A stretch of 14,099 nt of DNA from Schleiferiaceae bacterium (GTDB taxonomy: Bacteria > Bacteroidota > Bacteroidia > Flavobacteriales > Schleiferiaceae). Below, in pieces: positions 1-7,281 of this stretch. The notes under the pieces were generated by a model, which was not told the DNA's origin, made no database searches, and saw only the letters and a list, made by a program, of their open reading frames with translations. Where the stretch lies: contig JALQUY010000030.1 in the NCBI GenBank assembly GCA_023260615.1, forward strand, positions 1 through 14,099, given 5' to 3'. Both the position numbers and the translations under genes were made by a program. Within the stretch, counting starts at the first letter, position 1. Each line of letters begins with the position of its first letter.

Positions 1-70
1 AGAGGGCTAGAGGGCTAGAGGGCTAGAGGGCTAGAGGGCTAGAGGGCTAGAGGGCTAGAGGGCTAGAGCT
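1..70. repeat. 8-bp tandem repeat array, unit AGAGGGCT
   Basis: Eight exact head-to-tail copies of AGAGGGCT (complement AGCCCTCT; in another phase CTAGCCCT) occupy bases 1-64, followed by a broken copy to base 70. The array touches the left edge of the window, so its full length is unknown. Every unit junction creates a CTAG tetranucleotide. The unit is not a multiple of 3 and no gene reads through it. Such an exact array can expand or contract by slippage, which is inference. Confidence 0.95.
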
Positions 71-136
71 TGGCAAAACAACGGAAAGTCCCGGCGCGCG
101 GCGAAGGTCCACCACACAGTTTAAGGGTAAAAGAGA

Positions 137-148
137 TTAAACGTTTAA
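137..148. other. 12-bp perfect palindrome in the gene-free left end
   Basis: TTAAACGTTTAA is a perfect 12-bp inverted repeat with no spacer, in an AT-rich patch of an otherwise GC-rich gene-free stretch. It could be a dimeric protein-binding site or chance. No gene start lies next to it within the window, so no regulated target can be named. Confidence 0.3.
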
Positions 149-160
149 GCAAAAAGGCTA

Positions 161-212
161 CAGCGCAAAGCGCGTGCTTTCTAGCTTCAGGGCGCAGCCC
201 GTGCTTTCTAGC
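161..212. repeat. Imperfect 25-nt direct repeat pair
   Basis: Bases 161-185 and 188-212 align without gaps at 21 of 25 positions, two bases apart. The last 13 bases (CGTGCTTTCTAGC) are identical. The first copy can also fold a small hairpin (AAAGC/GCTTT, 167-180). The pair ends in the same CTAG word that builds the neighbouring 8-bp repeats, so it may belong to the same decayed repeat region. No coding potential is seen here. Confidence 0.6.
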
Positions 213-239
213 CACCTAGCCCTTTAGCCCCCAGCCACC
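208..239. repeat. Degenerate 8-bp array, inverted relative to the left array
   Basis: Four consecutive 8-mers (CTAGCCAC, CTAGCCCT, TTAGCCCC, CAGCCACC) follow the register of the reverse complement of the left array. One copy (216-223) is exact. The left array therefore has a decayed inverted partner about 140 bases away, just before the terminator of the minus-strand cluster. Confidence 0.6.
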
Positions 240-243
240 AAGT

Positions 244-273
244 AAAAAAGGCGCCCAATGGACGCCTTTTTTT
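244..273 (-). terminator. Rho-independent terminator of the minus-strand cluster
   Basis: A stem of AAAAAAGGCG (244-253) pairs with CGCCTTTTTT (263-272), with further pairing across one mismatch around a small loop. The A/T arms give a U-run on either strand, so it could work bidirectionally. It lies about 30 bases past the stop codon of the PPIC isomerase gene, the last gene of the minus-strand run. Confidence 0.8.
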
Positions 274-302
274 CGTGTCGCGGGAATCCGCGTAGCATAT
301 GC

Positions 303-2384
303 TTAGTAGAACTTACCGCGGTAGTCCTCCACATCCGCACCCTCAATCAAGGCTTGGAACAGGGCAGACTGGACACGGCTGCGCAATTGGTTGTTCTGCT
401 GCGCTACATCACCTGCCGTGGCGGCTACACCTGGGTTCTCGATGATGTTCAATACTTTGTACTGGTAGACACCATTCAAGCCCTCGAGTACTTCAGACTG
501 GAAGCCAACAGGCGAACCAACTGCGGAACCAATGATGGCTGCCTCGCGACCCGCGCCGGGCATGAAGAGGCTAGACAAGCTGACGGTCGCCTTTTGGAAG
601 GCAGGCGTCTGGGAAGCCCACTGACCTTTGAGGTAAGCCACTTTGGCGTGGTTGAGGGCCAAGAGCTGAAGCTCGTCGCGAACTTCATCCACGGACTTGT
701 AACCAGGCTCATAGACAGCGGTCAACTGAGCTACTACATAGTTCTGGTAGTTGTTGTTGATAACACCCACTTCGTTGACTTCGCGCTCCTCATTGAAGGC
801 CCAACGAACCACTTCACGGCTCTCGCCCAAACCAACAATCTGCTGGTCGGTTGCGGAGGTGTTCTTATTGGGTAACAGAGCCACATTGAAACGATTAGCC
901 ACAGCTTGCGCGTCTTCACCGCTCTGGAGGGCCTTGGCGAATTCTGCGGCCTGTGCGTAGATGCCCTGTTCGGTTTCTTTAGAAACGTTTACGCGGCGGA
1001 AAACCTGTGCGAGTTGTACCGAGGGTACCGCACCGCGCTGACCGGTTACGTTAATGATGTGGAAACCAAAGTTGGTGAAGACCAAACCGGTAGTGCCGGT
1101 GCTGTTGCGGAAACAGTAGTCTTCAAAAGGCTTGGCCATCATGTTGGGCTTGAACCAGCCCAAATCGCCACCCTTGGATCCAGCCACGATATCGTCGTTG
1201 AAGCTCGTAGCTACATCGTTGAAGTTCAAGCTGCCAGATTTGATACCTGCAAGCAAAGAATCCGCAATGGTCTTTGCTGTTTGGTAGTCACGGGTGGCTT
1301 GAGAGCGCTCCGCACCGGCGAAGGCCACGAGAATGTGGCGCGCAGACACGGAGTCAGGCATGTTGCGGCGGCTCATCACTTTAACGATTTGGTAGCCAGG
1401 GCCGATGGAGATAGGATCGCTTACAAAGCCTGCACCTTGGCCTTCGATGGCCGTAGCAAGGGACTCATCGAGCAACTCCAGGCTGTAGAAATTGTCTTGA
1501 AAAGGAACATCACTGTTCGCCATGACGTAGGCGGAGTCGTCGGTAGAGGCAGCGAGCTCGGCCTTCATTTCTCCTAGTTCAGCCAAAACGGCATTGCGGT
1601 CGGCATCAGAGGGCTCAATGGGGAAGTTGGCGAAGTAGATGTCGCGCAACTCGTTTACCACTTTGAAGTTTTCCTTGTTCTCGGCGTATACCGCTTTGAA
1701 GTCGGCTTCTGTTACTTCTACGACTGTATCTGCGGTGGCTTGTACCAAAAGGCCGGCCCACTCAATTTCCGCTTGACGAGTCTTGCGCGCCAAGTTGTGC
1801 TGGTAGATGCTCACAGGAGTGCGCAAACCTTGCTTGACCGCCGTGTAGAATTTGTTGGATAAGGCTTCATTGCGCACATCGCTTTCGAAGTTCACCCAGT
1901 TCAACCACTGATCGGTCGCTTCTTGGCTGGCGTCTTTGTTGTCACGCAAATTGGCGAGGGCAGACTTCAACAACTCGGGATTGAATGCACCGGTGTTGGG
2001 GTCGCGAAAGCCTTCCATGGATTGGATGCTAGGATTGCTGACAATGGCATCCCACAACTCGTCGGTAGTCACCGTGAAGCCCAACTCATCTTGCAAGTCG
2101 CCAATCAAGCGGTTCTGAAGCTGCTGGTTCCATACCATCTGTGAAAGCTGCATGGTGCCCAAATTGGCCATGTTGGGGTTATTGATTCGGAGATCTTCCA
2201 TCTCACGGTTGAAGTCCATAGAGGAGATCTTCTCGCCGTTGATAAAGCCCACAGCGTCTTGATCGCCGTTGAACAATACAGAGCTAGATGAAAAGAATTC
2301 ACCGAGGATAAATGCGCCGAGTGCAAAACCGATGGCGATGATTACCAAGCCAGAGCGGCGGCGGAGTTTGTCAAACATTCCCAT
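303..2384 (-). CDS. ppiD: PpiD/SurA-like membrane-anchored peptidyl-prolyl isomerase (parvulin)
   Basis: Probable periplasmic folding factor, 693 aa, held in the inner membrane by one N-terminal segment (about residues 12-31, after the basic stretch KLRRR). A SurA/PpiD-type N-terminal chaperone region follows to about residue 230. Residues about 240-338 look like a degenerate first parvulin-like unit ending in the motif GYQIVKV. Residues about 344-450 form a clear PPIC rotamase domain with SARHILVAF, the GGDLGWF motif and FGFHIINV. Length and layout fit Bacteroidota PpiD-like proteins. In the family such proteins catalyse cis-trans isomerisation of prolyl bonds and act as chaperones for exported outer-membrane proteins, which suits the envelope genes upstream. 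It is last in the minus-strand run, 67 nt after the CNNM gene, with a good terminator behind it. The ATG start puts the basic residues and anchor at the N-terminus as expected. Assignment to PpiD rather than another multi-parvulin protein rests on the anchor and length. Confidence 0.88.
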   Translation of the reverse strand: MGMFDKLRRRSGLVIIAIGFALGAFILGEFFSSSSVLFNGDQDAVGFINGEKISSMDFNREMEDLRINNPNMANLGTMQLSQMVWNQQLQNRLIGDLQDELGFTVTTDELWDAIVSNPSIQSMEGFRDPNTGAFNPELLKSALANLRDNKDASQEATDQWLNWVNFESDVRNEALSNKFYTAVKQGLRTPVSIYQHNLARKTRQAEIEWAGLLVQATADTVVEVTEADFKAVYAENKENFKVVNELRDIYFANFPIEPSDADRNAVLAELGEMKAELAASTDDSAYVMANSDVPFQDNFYSLELLDESLATAIEGQGAGFVSDPISIGPGYQIVKVMSRRNMPDSVSARHILVAFAGAERSQATRDYQTAKTIADSLLAGIKSGSLNFNDVATSFNDDIVAGSKGGDLGWFKPNMMAKPFEDYCFRNSTGTTGLVFTNFGFHIINVTGQRGAVPSVQLAQVFRRVNVSKETEQGIYAQAAEFAKALQSGEDAQAVANRFNVALLPNKNTSATDQQIVGLGESREVVRWAFNEEREVNEVGVINNNYQNYVVAQLTAVYEPGYKSVDEVRDELQLLALNHAKVAYLKGQWASQTPAFQKATVSLSSLFMPGAGREAAIIGSAVGSPVGFQSEVLEGLNGVYQYKVLNIIENPGVAATAGDVAQQNNQLRSRVQSALFQALIEGADVEDYRGKFY

Positions 2385-2451
2385 AATGCGTAGAAAATAA
2401 GGGTGCGAATATACAAATCAGAACGGCCGCACGCACGAAGAAATACGGGCT

Positions 2452-3702
2452 TTAGTCCTGATCTTTGGACACAATCACGCAGGCAATGCGTTGGGCGTCC
2501 ATGGTTTGGATGGTGAAGACCCAATTTTCGAGCTGCAAGGTCTCCCCTTCTACGGGTAAATGGCCCAAATGATTGGCAATCAAACCGCCTAGCGTACTGT
2601 AGGCTTCCTCTTCAGGCCAATCAAATCCATAGGTTTCATTCAAGTAGTCCACCTCGAGCGAGGCGTCTAATTTCCACGTGCCGTTGGGCAAAGCTTCTTC
2701 GGTCCGAATGTCCAAATCGTGTTCATCGTCAATTTCTCCGAATAGCTCTTCCACCACATCTTCCAGGGTCACAATACCCGTAAGCGAGCCCAGATCATCC
2801 ACCACGGAGGCCATGGAGCGCTTGTCTCGAATGAGCATCTTGAAAACCTCCTGAGCGCTCATGGTTTCTGGCACAAAGGAAAGCGGGGTCAAAATGGACG
2901 CTAAGCGCTTGGGTCGACGGAAGAGCCCAAAAGCGTGCACGTAGGCAAACGCATCATCCACCGTTTCTCGGTACACCACCAATTTGGAGAAGCCGGTTTC
3001 GGTAAATTTCTCGCGCAACTCTTCCATGGTGATCGTTGCTGGGACTGCGCAGATTTCGGTGCGGGGAACCATGCAAGAACGCACTTTGACGTCGCCAAAG
3101 TCCAAGGCATTTCGGAAGAGCTCAATTTCGGGCTCGACTTCTTCCGCTGTGCTGCCTTCTTCGAGGTAGTGGTCCAAGTCTGCTCGGCCGAATACGACGG
3201 GTTCGGCGCTCGCTTTTACATCGCGTCCCATGCGGCGCAAGAAAGCCTTGCTGATGCGGGTAAGTACTTCGACCAGCGGCCACAGGGCCCAGTAGACCAC
3301 CGTGAGCGGGAGTGTGAATACCCGAAGGGATTCGTTGGCGCGGTTTCTGAAGAAGGCTTTGGGAAGGTATTCGGCTGCGAAGAGAACGACTAAGGTGGAG
3401 AGCAAGGTTTCAAGCACTACGGCCCAACCTGGTGCCAGCTTCCAAGTGACTATGAACAGGGGATCCAGCAAGGCTGAGGTTTGCAAGCCAAGTACCACCA
3501 GGGCAATCGTATTGCCCATGAGCATGGCCCCGATGAAATGCGAAGGATGGTTGATAAGAAATGCCAAACGCGCACCCAGCCAGGTACCACGCTTTGTTTC
3601 AATTTCAATTTGGAGTCGATTGGCGCTCAAGTAGGCGATTTCCATGCCTGAAAAGAAGGCCGAAAACAAGAGCGCTGCAACGAGTATGAGACCTTCGTTC
3701 AT
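2452..3702 (-). CDS. CNNM/CorC (HlyC) family membrane protein with CBS pair
   Basis: A 416-aa inner-membrane protein of the hemolysin-C/CNNM family, proposed in other bacteria to act in Mg2+ or Co2+ efflux. The DUF21 domain fills about residues 1-190, with hydrophobic segments, the signature FFSGMEIAYLSANR near residue 16 and a PKA motif near 118. Two CBS motifs follow (VPRTEICAVP; then SMASVVDDLGSLTGIVTLED and EELFGEI). A CorC_HlyC domain of about 80 residues closes the protein. The frame stays open upstream to 3891, but the ATG at 3702 is chosen because it begins exactly at the family N-terminus and overlaps the preceding stop as ATGA; the longer version would run through the small upstream gene. 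GldE of gliding bacteria belongs to the same superfamily, but gldE usually sits by other genes, so no symbol is given. The substrate is not shown by the sequence. Confidence 0.9.
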   Translation of the reverse strand: MNEGLILVAALLFSAFFSGMEIAYLSANRLQIEIETKRGTWLGARLAFLINHPSHFIGAMLMGNTIALVVLGLQTSALLDPLFIVTWKLAPGWAVVLETLLSTLVVLFAAEYLPKAFFRNRANESLRVFTLPLTVVYWALWPLVEVLTRISKAFLRRMGRDVKASAEPVVFGRADLDHYLEEGSTAEEVEPEIELFRNALDFGDVKVRSCMVPRTEICAVPATITMEELREKFTETGFSKLVVYRETVDDAFAYVHAFGLFRRPKRLASILTPLSFVPETMSAQEVFKMLIRDKRSMASVVDDLGSLTGIVTLEDVVEELFGEIDDEHDLDIRTEEALPNGTWKLDASLEVDYLNETYGFDWPEEEAYSTLGGLIANHLGHLPVEGETLQLENWVFTIQTMDAQRIACVIVSKDQD

Positions 3703-3932
3703 GATGGATTGGAAGCGTCGTCGTTGGATTTCCAACGCGCCTCCATGGTCTTGCGCTGCTTGCGACGGAGACCAAACATGAAGAAGCCTAGAAAGGCAAA
3801 GAGCACAAACATGTAGGCACGGTTGCGGTCCACCGTCCAGTTGCTGTAAATCGTCTCTAATGAAAGTAGGCCTATGACAAGCCATACCCATTCAACGGTC
3901 TTCAAACTGCGGCGAGCAAAGGTGGGTTTCAT
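3699..3932 (-). CDS. Small two-TM membrane protein between lptC and the CNNM gene
   Basis: A 77-aa protein of unknown function. Two hydrophobic helices (about residues 14-31 and 38-55) form a hairpin joined by the polar loop NWTVDRNRA. A very basic segment follows (RRKQRK), then a polar tail. By the positive-inside rule both ends would be cytoplasmic. It starts 6 nt after the lptC stop, and its TGA overlaps the ATG of the CNNM gene (ATGA, 3699-3702), so it is probably co-translated with that gene. A short gene at this place is, from memory, a regular part of this cluster in related genomes. A role as partner or assembly factor of the CNNM protein is guesswork. Confidence 0.75.
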   Translation of the reverse strand: MKPTFARRSLKTVEWVWLVIGLLSLETIYSNWTVDRNRAYMFVLFAFLGFFMFGLRRKQRKTMEARWKSNDDASNPS

Positions 3933-3938
3933 GGCTGT

Positions 3939-4511
3939 CTAGTCTTGTCCTTCAAAATGTCCGGACACTGCAAAGATGGTGTATTGCGACAAATCTTCCT
4001 TCGCCTCAAAGCCTTTTCCTTGCACTTCTTCGCCCTTATCGATGATACGAACGTTTGATTCACTCCGGAAGACTTGATTCACGCGGTCCCATTCCATGGC
4101 ATCGGTGTAGAGTGCGTTGCCGCCATCTTGTACCACTTCGACATCCCCCGTTAATACCCACACTTGATCCGACATCCGGCGCACGGCTTTTTGGGCTGTT
4201 AAATGCCCGGTAACCCGTCCTTGTGCGTCGAGAATTTCTACCTTAAAGCCTTGACGAAATACCTGCCTCGGCTGTTCTTCATCGCTGCTGTAGTCCTCCC
4301 AAATACCTGCAGTTACTCGGATTTTCGCCAACCCACTGTCACTGTACACCAAACGAACATGGTGCTGCTCGACCATGGCGCCTGTGAATTGCTGGCGCAG
4401 TGCGCTGACCGCCTGCTCATCGTTGGAACACGCCAAAGTGGCCCAAAGTCCAAAGAACACAAAAGGAGCCCAGCGGGCTCCTCTATGTGTGCTATGTGAT
4501 GGCGTAGGCAC
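3939..4511 (-). CDS. lptC: LptC-like LPS-export periplasmic protein (probable lipoprotein)
   Basis: LptC is part of the Lpt bridge that carries lipopolysaccharide from the inner-membrane LptBFG transporter to LptA in the periplasm. From residue 37 on, this protein has the OstA/LptC-like beta-strand pattern (KVEILDAQGRVTGHLTAQKA, VWVLTGDVEVV, LYTDAMEWD, GKGFEA), and its size fits Bacteroidota LptC. With the chosen GTG start (190 aa) the N-terminus is a basic leader, a hydrophobic stretch and Cys28 in the context TLAC, a slightly atypical lipobox. The start is uncertain. A TTG at 4547 would overlap the TPR gene by 34 nt, and the only later GTG (4460) leaves no charged n-region. The chosen GTG lies 2 nt past the TPR stop. 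A strong hairpin with a T-tract sits inside this 5' end. The product is sure at family level, the start is not. Confidence 0.82.
   Translation of the reverse strand: MPTPSHSTHRGARWAPFVFFGLWATLACSNDEQAVSALRQQFTGAMVEQHHVRLVYSDSGLAKIRVTAGIWEDYSSDEEQPRQVFRQGFKVEILDAQGRVTGHLTAQKAVRRMSDQVWVLTGDVEVVQDGGNALYTDAMEWDRVNQVFRSESNVRIIDKGEEVQGKGFEAKEDLSQYTIFAVSGHFEGQD
4457..4482 (-). terminator. Terminator-like hairpin inside the lptC 5' end
   Basis: On the minus strand AGGAGCCC (4482-4475), the loop GCT, and GGGCTCCT (4471-4464) form a perfect 8-bp GC-rich stem followed by TTTGTGTTCTTT. It begins 31 nt past the TPR-protein stop codon, where an intrinsic terminator would be expected, yet it lies within the lptC reading frame. 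It may end part of the transcripts after the TPR gene or, when folded, hinder translation of lptC. The T-tract is interrupted, so termination is probably partial. Confidence 0.5.
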
Positions 4512-4513
4512 GA

Positions 4514-5917
4514 TTAGAAACGAACCGTAATCGTTTCGTTGATCCAACAGCCGATGGTGTAGCGGTCACCCTCTTTCTTACCAAACTGGAAGGAGATAGA
4601 CTTGTCGGGGATGCCCGCGCGAAGCTTACCTACCAGCTTGTCAGAGCGGTTTGCCACACTCGGATCCACTTGCTTGGCGCGAGTGGCCTTGTCAATGGCC
4701 GCCCAATAGACCGCATTCTTTTCAAATACGTTGCTACCACAGCTACCGGCCGCTGCCGCGTAAACGTTGGCCCACATCAAGTACGCCTCACCTGAATTCT
4801 CATTGTTCCGAACAGCTGCAGCACAATCGCTCTTCGCTGCAGCTAGATTACCGGTCTTCAAGTGGATCGCTGCAAGCTTGAGGTAGTCCTTCGCTTTCTT
4901 CAAGGGATCTGCCTCTTGGGCAATAGCGTCCGTAAAGTACTTGACAGCGTCGTCGTACTTCTCGTTCTTAATACTCAACACACCCATGGAGCGCGCCGCC
5001 TGGGCAGAAGGCTCGAGGTCATACAGGGACTGAGCCACCTGGTAGTAAATAGGGTTGTCCGTACAATCCGTGGTACCGGCCGTGTCGGTACGCTCCTTGG
5101 AGAGCATTTTCTCGGCACGACGCAACCATGCCGCATCTCCGGCGTGCTTGTCGAAATTGTCTTGGTTGTAGATGAGGCCCAAACGGTCACACGTCAACAG
5201 GGGCGCCAAACCGCGCTCAATGTTGGTGATCAGTTTGGTAGACTGCTCCAACAGGCGCTTGTCGATATCCAACACGCGCTTCTCTCGAGAAGAAATGGTA
5301 CCTAAAGTATCCTTTTCAGTGAGTGAGGTGATCTCGCGGTTCCAGTTGTCCGTTTGGATTTCAATAGCTTCACCCACTGCACCGTAGGCGTTCAACAAAC
5401 CTTCTGAGTCCAGCGTATCCACCTTGTACAAGGCAATGACTGCATTGAAGTAGTTGTTCAAGTACAAAGGCTGGATGTCCCCTGGATTGACCGCAAGGGC
5501 CGCGTTGAACATTTGGAAAGACGTGTAGGCATCCTCCGGGTAGTAGTCGTAGTAATCGTTTGCCTTCTGACCCAACACTTTTGCTTCACTGCCAGGGTAG
5601 TAGGTGTTCCAATCGTCGTACATCTTCATCAAAGCAGCGATCAGTTCCGCCTTCTTGGCGGCATCTTTTTCAGCCTTGATTTTGGCATCAAAAATCTTAG
5701 GTGCGAACTTGTATACTACTTCACTGGCTTGTGGGCACGTGGTGTACACAATGAGCCAAGGCTCGTAGGCTTGGAGGTAGTCCTTGCCGTTGCAAAGTTG
5801 TCCAAAGTTGTTGTAGTTCTCAAAGCAACGGATGCTGTCTGCATCATTGCTGCCCCAGTTCTGGGCGTTTGCGAGGAATGCACTGAAAGCGAATAGTACA
5901 AGTAGGATGCGCTTCAT
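4514..5917 (-). CDS. Secreted TPR-repeat protein of the lptC cluster
   Basis: A 467-aa exported protein. Residues 1-18 are a Sec signal peptide (MKRILLVLFAFSAFLANA, cleavage before QNWG) with no lipobox, so it should be free in the periplasm or tied to the outer membrane. Helical repeats run through most of it. The clearest TPR units lie at about 304-337 (GVLSIKNEKYDDAVKYFTDAI) and 340-373 (AAIHLKTGNLAAAKSDCAAAV), with a possible third to about 417. The C-terminus ends in a beta-like tail with GDRYTIGCWIN, which I recall as conserved in Bacteroidota homologues. Eight cysteines are present, which is many for a periplasmic protein. The start is 5 nt after the outer-membrane barrel gene, so the two are surely co-transcribed. 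TPRs mediate protein contacts; the partner is unknown, with the adjacent barrel protein or Lpt machinery as candidates. Confidence 0.82.
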   Translation of the reverse strand: MKRILLVLFAFSAFLANAQNWGSNDADSIRCFENYNNFGQLCNGKDYLQAYEPWLIVYTTCPQASEVVYKFAPKIFDAKIKAEKDAAKKAELIAALMKMYDDWNTYYPGSEAKVLGQKANDYYDYYPEDAYTSFQMFNAALAVNPGDIQPLYLNNYFNAVIALYKVDTLDSEGLLNAYGAVGEAIEIQTDNWNREITSLTEKDTLGTISSREKRVLDIDKRLLEQSTKLITNIERGLAPLLTCDRLGLIYNQDNFDKHAGDAAWLRRAEKMLSKERTDTAGTTDCTDNPIYYQVAQSLYDLEPSAQAARSMGVLSIKNEKYDDAVKYFTDAIAQEADPLKKAKDYLKLAAIHLKTGNLAAAKSDCAAAVRNNENSGEAYLMWANVYAAAAGSCGSNVFEKNAVYWAAIDKATRAKQVDPSVANRSDKLVGKLRAGIPDKSISFQFGKKEGDRYTIGCWINETITVRF

Positions 5918-5922
5918 AGGTA

Positions 5923-7281
5923 TTACCGGTATTTAAATTTGACAAACCACTGGTCGTTGAGCGTTACACCCACAGTCGCTTGCGTGTAGAATTCTTGAAT
6001 AAGTCCGTTCGTTTTTGTTCCCCAACTTCCGACTTGCGCGCCGATGTGAAGGGTGGCAAATTTAACATCTCCTGGCAAAATAGCCCGGCCTCCGATTGGT
6101 AGGCCCATGCCCAAGCTTGCTTGCCACGCGTTGATAGGCGTTTGATTTAGCACCAATCCCGTGTTTTCATACGAAAAGGCAGCTCGGTATGCGATGTCAT
6201 TTTTAAATCCCTTCAAGCGCTTGTCTGGAAAGGCCAAGGAAGGAATCAAGCTCGCAGAGGCGGAGAAGCGGTGGGCATTCTCCGCGTAAGGACCGCTCCA
6301 AGGCTCACTGGTCAACCAAGGCAGCGTTCCCGTGCTAAAGGGCAAGAGGAACTGTGTTTCCGTCACTTGGTATTGCAGCCCAACAGACCATGCAGAAACA
6401 GGTAAATCCTTGGCAGGCTTACTAAACTCTAAACCAACACTCATCTGCGTAGGAACGTAGACATACCCCTCTTGGTTCAAAATTGCCGCCCCCGTATCCA
6501 AAGGCGTTTCAGAACCGGACCCATTGGCAATGTACGTGTAGCTCAAGTCGTTAAACGTGCTAGAAATGGCACTTCCATTGCGAATGGTGGCCCCTGCAAC
6601 AATTTTGTAGGCCCCAGCAGGAATGCGCAGTTGCGCTCCAGCGTCCCAGTACCAATCGCTGGCCAAGGTGCGCTGCGCTACTCGGACCGAATTAAACTGG
6701 TTGTCGCTGAAAATCATGCTCGTGGTCTGGTCCAAAGAACCAAAGAGGTAGTTCGCATTAAATCCAAGTGCGAGAAATTTCACGGGCTTCAGGCCGAGGC
6801 CAACGTGCAACTTCGTGTAGCCACCGCTGCCTTTGAATTGCTGGGTGTAGTCGCCAAAATCCACATCCGTTCCCTTCGTCAGCATATCGTAGCCTGTCAA
6901 AGAATAGGGCATCAAGCCCGTGGAAAATCCCATCCACTTCTTCAACGGAAAGGCTACGCCCATATTCTTAAAGCCCCCTGTGGTGTTCCACAAGCTCGCA
7001 TTCGCATTGGCTTGATGCACACCCATGTAGCTACCGCCCAAGTCCAACGTGGTATAACGCAAGTCCGCATAGCTCGCAGGCTGGGCAGGGTTGACATACA
7101 GGCCGGAAGTCGCAGCTGCTTGGGTGCCTCCCAAAATGCTGTGGTACGTGAAGGCATTGGGCTGGACCCAGCCGTGTCCGTAGATCGAATACGGACTCAC
7201 GCCACCGCTCTGTCCAAAGAGCAAGCCTTGACCCAAGAGGAGGCCAGCGAATAGGAAGAGGGTTCTAACGGTGCTTTTCAT
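5923..7281 (-). CDS. Predicted outer-membrane beta-barrel protein
   Basis: A 452-aa protein with a signal peptide (residues 1 to about 23, MKSTVRTLFLFAGLLLGQG then LFG). The mature start SPYSIYGHGW resembles the N-terminus of a Bacteroidota outer-membrane porin-like family (NPYSRFGLG-type). The motif NPAQPASYADLRYTTLDLGG follows near residue 60. The rest is a series of alternating amphipathic strands rich in G, Y, W and N, ending in a final strand FVKFKYR. This suggests a FadL/OmpP1-like barrel, but the cargo is unknown. The frame is open up to 7620, but the upstream part is proline-rich antisense-like sequence inside coaX, and only the ATG at 7281 gives a signal peptide. That start overlaps the end of coaX by 17 nt, so translation may be coupled. 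The TPR gene follows after 5 nt. Confidence 0.8.
   Translation of the reverse strand: MKSTVRTLFLFAGLLLGQGLLFGQSGGVSPYSIYGHGWVQPNAFTYHSILGGTQAAATSGLYVNPAQPASYADLRYTTLDLGGSYMGVHQANANASLWNTTGGFKNMGVAFPLKKWMGFSTGLMPYSLTGYDMLTKGTDVDFGDYTQQFKGSGGYTKLHVGLGLKPVKFLALGFNANYLFGSLDQTTSMIFSDNQFNSVRVAQRTLASDWYWDAGAQLRIPAGAYKIVAGATIRNGSAISSTFNDLSYTYIANGSGSETPLDTGAAILNQEGYVYVPTQMSVGLEFSKPAKDLPVSAWSVGLQYQVTETQFLLPFSTGTLPWLTSEPWSGPYAENAHRFSASASLIPSLAFPDKRLKGFKNDIAYRAAFSYENTGLVLNQTPINAWQASLGMGLPIGGRAILPGDVKFATLHIGAQVGSWGTKTNGLIQEFYTQATVGVTLNDQWFVKFKYR

Noticed and set aside
1..239. CRISPR array
   Set aside because: The repeats are 8 bp with no spacers between them, and no cas gene is in the window.
258..875. 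A 205-codon plus-strand frame at the end of ppiD
   Set aside because: It begins in the terminator hairpin and is antisense to the ppiD 3' end; no protein-like features.
906..1577. A 223-codon plus-strand frame
   Set aside because: It lies antisense to the parvulin domain of the PpiD-like gene. The minus frame has clear PPIC motifs; this one has none.
2452..3702. Naming the CNNM gene gldE
   Set aside because: GldE shares the same domains, but the neighbours here (lptC, ppiD) are those of the general hemolysin-type member rather than the gldD-linked one.
3703..3891. N-terminal extension of the CNNM gene by 63 codons
   Set aside because: The extension runs through the small two-TM gene in another frame, is rich in C, H and Q without pattern, and the family N-terminus begins at the ATG at 3702.
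6472..7254. A 260-codon open frame on the plus strand
   Set aside because: It is antisense to the outer-membrane barrel gene, has no recognisable motif, and lacks a plausible promoter or start context.
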